From: Terrimesophilobacter mesophilus
GTDB lineage: Bacteria; Actinomycetota; Actinomycetes; Actinomycetales; Microbacteriaceae
DNA length: 64,000 nt
Assembly: GCF_014200375.1 (NCBI RefSeq)
Contig: NZ_JACHBP010000001.1
Location: 1,674,001 to 1,738,000, forward strand
Reading direction: 5' to 3'
The translations under genes and the position numbers were made by a program. The notes under the pieces are model-generated. The model saw nothing but the letters and a program-made list of their open reading frames with translations. It made no database searches and was not told where the DNA came from. Positions 61,736 through 64,000 of this stretch are shown piece after piece (within the stretch, counting starts at the first letter, position 1; each line of letters starts with the position of its first letter).

Positions 61736-64000
61736 ATGAGCCGTAAGCTCTGGTACCTGCTCATGAACGGGCTCATCGGCCTGTGGCTCGTCGCGGCCGC
61801 GGTCATCGTGCTCGTGCACCGGTTCGTGCCGTCCGGCAGCTGGCTCATGGTCCACCTGCTGCTGCTCGGCGCCGTGAGCACAGCCATCCTGGTCTGGAGC
61901 CAGCACTTCGCCGACACGCTGCTGCGCCGCCCCGCCCCCGGTGGCCGGGCCTTCCACGGTGTGCGGCTCGGCGGCCACACGCTCGGCGCCGGCGTCGTCG
62001 TCGCGGGCATGGTCACCGGGTTCTGGCCGCTCGTGCTGGCCGGCGGCATCCTCGTCGGGCTCGTCGCGGTCGTCCACGCCGTCACCTTGTTCATCCAGTC
62101 GCGCGGTGCGCTGCCGGCCAGGTTCGGTCCCCTCGTCTGGTACTACATCGCGGCCGCAGTCGCCCTCGTCATAGGCGTGGGCCTCGGCATCGTCATGGCG
62201 CGCGTCGCACTGCCCGAGGGGCTGCATGACCGCATCTACCCCGCCCACCTCGCCTTCAACCTGCTCGGGTGGGTGGGGCTCACGGTCGTCGGCACGATCA
62301 TCCTGCTCTGGCCCACGGTGCTGCACACGCGGGTCTCGGATGCCGTGGACGCGATCGCCCGCCGCGCCCTCCGGCTCATGGTCGGCGGCCTCGTCATCCT
62401 GGGCGGCTCGGTTGCTTTCGACGTCCGGCCGATCTTCGCTCTCGGCGTCCTCGTCTATCTCGTCGGGGTCGGATTCGTCGTCGTCGAGGGGGTGCGGCAG
62501 GCGAGGCGCTCTGCGCAGGGCACGTTCGCGAGCTGGAGTCTCGGCGCCGGCGTGCTGTGGTTCGTGTTCTGCACCATCGCGTTCGGCGTCGTGGTGGCCA
62601 CGGCGAAGGACTGGGCGGATGCCGCATCCGGCGTCGGCTGGCTCGTCGGCCCGTTCGCGGTCGGCTTCGCCGCGCAGGTGCTCGTCGGCGCGCTCAGCTA
62701 CCTGCTGCCCGTCGTGCTCGGCGGCGGACCGGAGGCGAGCAGGCGCACGGCCCGCGAACTCGACCGTGCCGCGCTGTATCGCATCGCCGTCGTCAACCTC
62801 GGAATCGTCGTGTACCTGCTGCCGGTGCCGAGCTTCGTGAAGGTCGTCGTCTCGTTCGTCGTGTTCGCGGTGCTGCTCGTCTTCCTCGTGCTCGCCGTGC
62901 GCGCGGTGCGCGGCTCGCGCGTGACGGCCACGCCCGCGAAAGCGGCTCCGGCAGACGGTGCAGCGCCACCGGCCTCCCGCCGCGGCGCCGCGCTCGCGGC
63001 GGCCGTGTCGACCGTCGTCATCGCCCTCACGATCGGGATCGCGCTCGACCCGACGGCCGCCGGGCTGAACCTCACGGCGCCCGCAGCGTCCGTGACCCCG
63101 ACCGGCCACACGACGACCGTCGAGGTCAGCATGAAGAACATGCGATTCAACCCCGATGTCGTCGAGGTGCCCGCCGGAGACAAGCTCGTCATCCGCCTCA
63201 CCAACAAGGACGACCAGGTGCACGACCTCGTCCTGGCGAACGGGGCATCGTCCGGGATCATGAACCCCGGCACAACCACCGATGTCGCGGTGGGCGTCGT
63301 CGGCTCGAACATCGACGGTTGGTGCTCGATCGCCGGACACCGGCTCCTCGGCATGGTCATGACGGTCAAGATGGTCGGAGGGGCGTCGGCGGAACCCGGA
63401 CCGTCCGGCGCCCCCCTGCCGGGTGGCCATGATCACGGGGCGCAGACGGGGCCATCCGCGGCGCAGGACATCGACCTCATGAAAGAGCCGGATGCGAGCT
63501 TCGAGGCGCGCGACGCGGTGCTGCCTCCGGCGGCATCCGGCACCACCCACGAGTACACCTTCACGGTGCGCGAGGGGATGCGCGAGGTCGCGCCCGGCGT
63601 CAAGCAGACGCTGTGGACCTATGACGGCACGGCACCCGGCCCGACCCTGCGCGGACACGTCGGGGACACCTTCGTGATCACGCTCGTCAACGACGGCACG
63701 CTCGGGCACTCGGTGGACTTCCACGCGGGCTCGCTCGCACCGGACAAGCCCATGCGCACCATCCAGCCGGGCGAGCGCCTCACCTACACCTTCACGGCGA
63801 CGCGGTCGGGGATCTGGCTGTACCACTGCTCGACCATGCCCATGTCCCTGCACATCGCGAACGGCATGTTCGGCGCCGTCATCATCGACCCGCCGGGGCT
63901 CGCACCGGTCGACCAGGAGTTCGTGCTCGTCCAGTCCGAGTACTACCTGGGGGCGCAGGGTGCGATAGCGGATGCGACGCGCATCGCGACGCAGAACCCG
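61736..64000 (+). CDS. Membrane-anchored copper nitrite reductase-like multicopper protein (runs off right edge)
   Basis: 755 codons are visible and the frame is open at the edge. About residues 1-440 are a multi-helix membrane region. A cupredoxin domain follows (about 460-552) with a type 1 copper set: His in QVHDLV, then CSIAGHRLLGM. A multicopper/NirK domain begins near 605: HSVDFHAGS and YHC supply type 2-site His and Asp, and YHCSTMPMSLHIANGM (Cys near 697) the type 1 Cys, His and Met. It resembles actinobacterial NirK proteins with extra N-terminal domains, reducing nitrite to NO outside the membrane. The second half of the enzyme is not in the window. ATG 61736 is 3 bases after the previous stop. 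Confidence 0.85.
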   Translation, partial: MSRKLWYLLMNGLIGLWLVAAAVIVLVHRFVPSGSWLMVHLLLLGAVSTAILVWSQHFADTLLRRPAPGGRAFHGVRLGGHTLGAGVVVAGMVTGFWPLVLAGGILVGLVAVVHAVTLFIQSRGALPARFGPLVWYYIAAAVALVIGVGLGIVMARVALPEGLHDRIYPAHLAFNLLGWVGLTVVGTIILLWPTVLHTRVSDAVDAIARRALRLMVGGLVILGGSVAFDVRPIFALGVLVYLVGVGFVVVEGVRQARRSAQGTFASWSLGAGVLWFVFCTIAFGVVVATAKDWADAASGVGWLVGPFAVGFAAQVLVGALSYLLPVVLGGGPEASRRTARELDRAALYRIAVVNLGIVVYLLPVPSFVKVVVSFVVFAVLLVFLVLAVRAVRGSRVTATPAKAAPADGAAPPASRRGAALAAAVSTVVIALTIGIALDPTAAGLNLTAPAASVTPTGHTTTVEVSMKNMRFNPDVVEVPAGDKLVIRLTNKDDQVHDLVLANGASSGIMNPGTTTDVAVGVVGSNIDGWCSIAGHRLLGMVMTVKMVGGASAEPGPSGAPLPGGHDHGAQTGPSAAQDIDLMKEPDASFEARDAVLPPAASGTTHEYTFTVREGMREVAPGVKQTLWTYDGTAPGPTLRGHVGDTFVITLVNDGTLGHSVDFHAGSLAPDKPMRTIQPGERLTYTFTATRSGIWLYHCSTMPMSLHIANGMFGAVIIDPPGLAPVDQEFVLVQSEYYLGAQGAIADATRIATQNP

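Noticed and set aside
60482..63853. 1123-codon minus-strand open frame
   Set aside because: It is antisense to the membrane protein and NirK-type genes, which have clear copper motifs. The Arg/Asp/His-rich product is typical of GC-rich shadow frames.
1..64000. CRISPR arrays or insertion sequences
   Set aside because: No series of regularly spaced repeats and no transposase-like product was seen. The palindromes at 16-17 kb and 50.7 kb are single dyads.

Overview
The window is chromosomal DNA of a high-GC actinobacterium, most likely a member of the Microbacteriaceae or a close relative in the Micrococcales. The evidence is the GC-rich coding sequence, GTG and TTG starts, many leaderless promoters (a TANNNT box 6-7 bases before the start codon), an actinobacterial secE-nusG-rplK-rplA / rplJ-rplL region with an L10 leader, PspC-histidine kinase and ToastRack-like proteins, and a xylose cluster controlled by a ROK repressor. 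Assignment is from gene content only; there is no 16S gene here.

Layout. 1-7.4 kb: divergent maltokinase-like (partial) and trehalose-synthase-like GH13 genes, a TetR regulator and a large putA behind a palindromic operator candidate. 7.4-10.4 kb: a DUF488 gene, a strong palindromic promoter region driving a 27-residue peptide with its own terminator, two MaoC-type dehydratases and murB. 10.4-16 kb: an ABC-2 exporter, a small membrane protein and a PspC/ToastRack-like protein facing a PspC-fused histidine kinase plus LuxR-type response regulator. 16-20.3 kb: a DUF559 nuclease-like gene bracketed by long palindromes, an aminotransferase and a sortase-type surface protein. 20.6-23.4 kb: tRNA-Trp, secE, nusG, rplK, rplA. 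23.4-26.6 kb: oxidoreductase, DUF998, YqaJ-like nuclease and a secreted anchored protein. 26.6-27.9 kb: L10 leader, rplJ, rplL.

28-38.8 kb: a large LuxR regulator, a LacI repressor and two consecutive sugar ABC importers (binding protein plus two permeases each). No ATPase of their own and no glycoside hydrolase are present, so a shared MsiK-type ATPase elsewhere is likely. Twin GGAACCGGTTCC operators overlap the LacI promoter and the first importer promoter. 38.8-44.3 kb: an ABC exporter, then a Cache-HAMP-cyclase gene overlapping a mechanosensitive channel with a cyclic-nucleotide-binding-like domain; both signalling domains lack key residues. 44.4-50.8 kb: DUF305/DUF3105 genes, cystathionine beta-synthase and gamma-synthase, and two amino-acid-type transporters. 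50.8-54.7 kb: xylB, xylA and divergent ROK repressor. 54.8-64 kb: MFS, PAP2, saccharopine-dehydrogenase-like, small membrane protein, HerA-like ATPase, tRNA-Ser with a nearby 3'-end duplicate, a multi-pass membrane protein, and a membrane/cupredoxin/NirK-type copper protein that runs off the right edge.

The observations most worth a second look are the co-degenerate cyclase/channel pair, the short CxxC peptide behind a palindromic promoter, the sugar permease with a beta-sandwich-type domain inserted in an extracellular loop, the palindromes around the DUF559 gene, and the heavy use of the GGATG/CATCC pentamer at synonymous positions.
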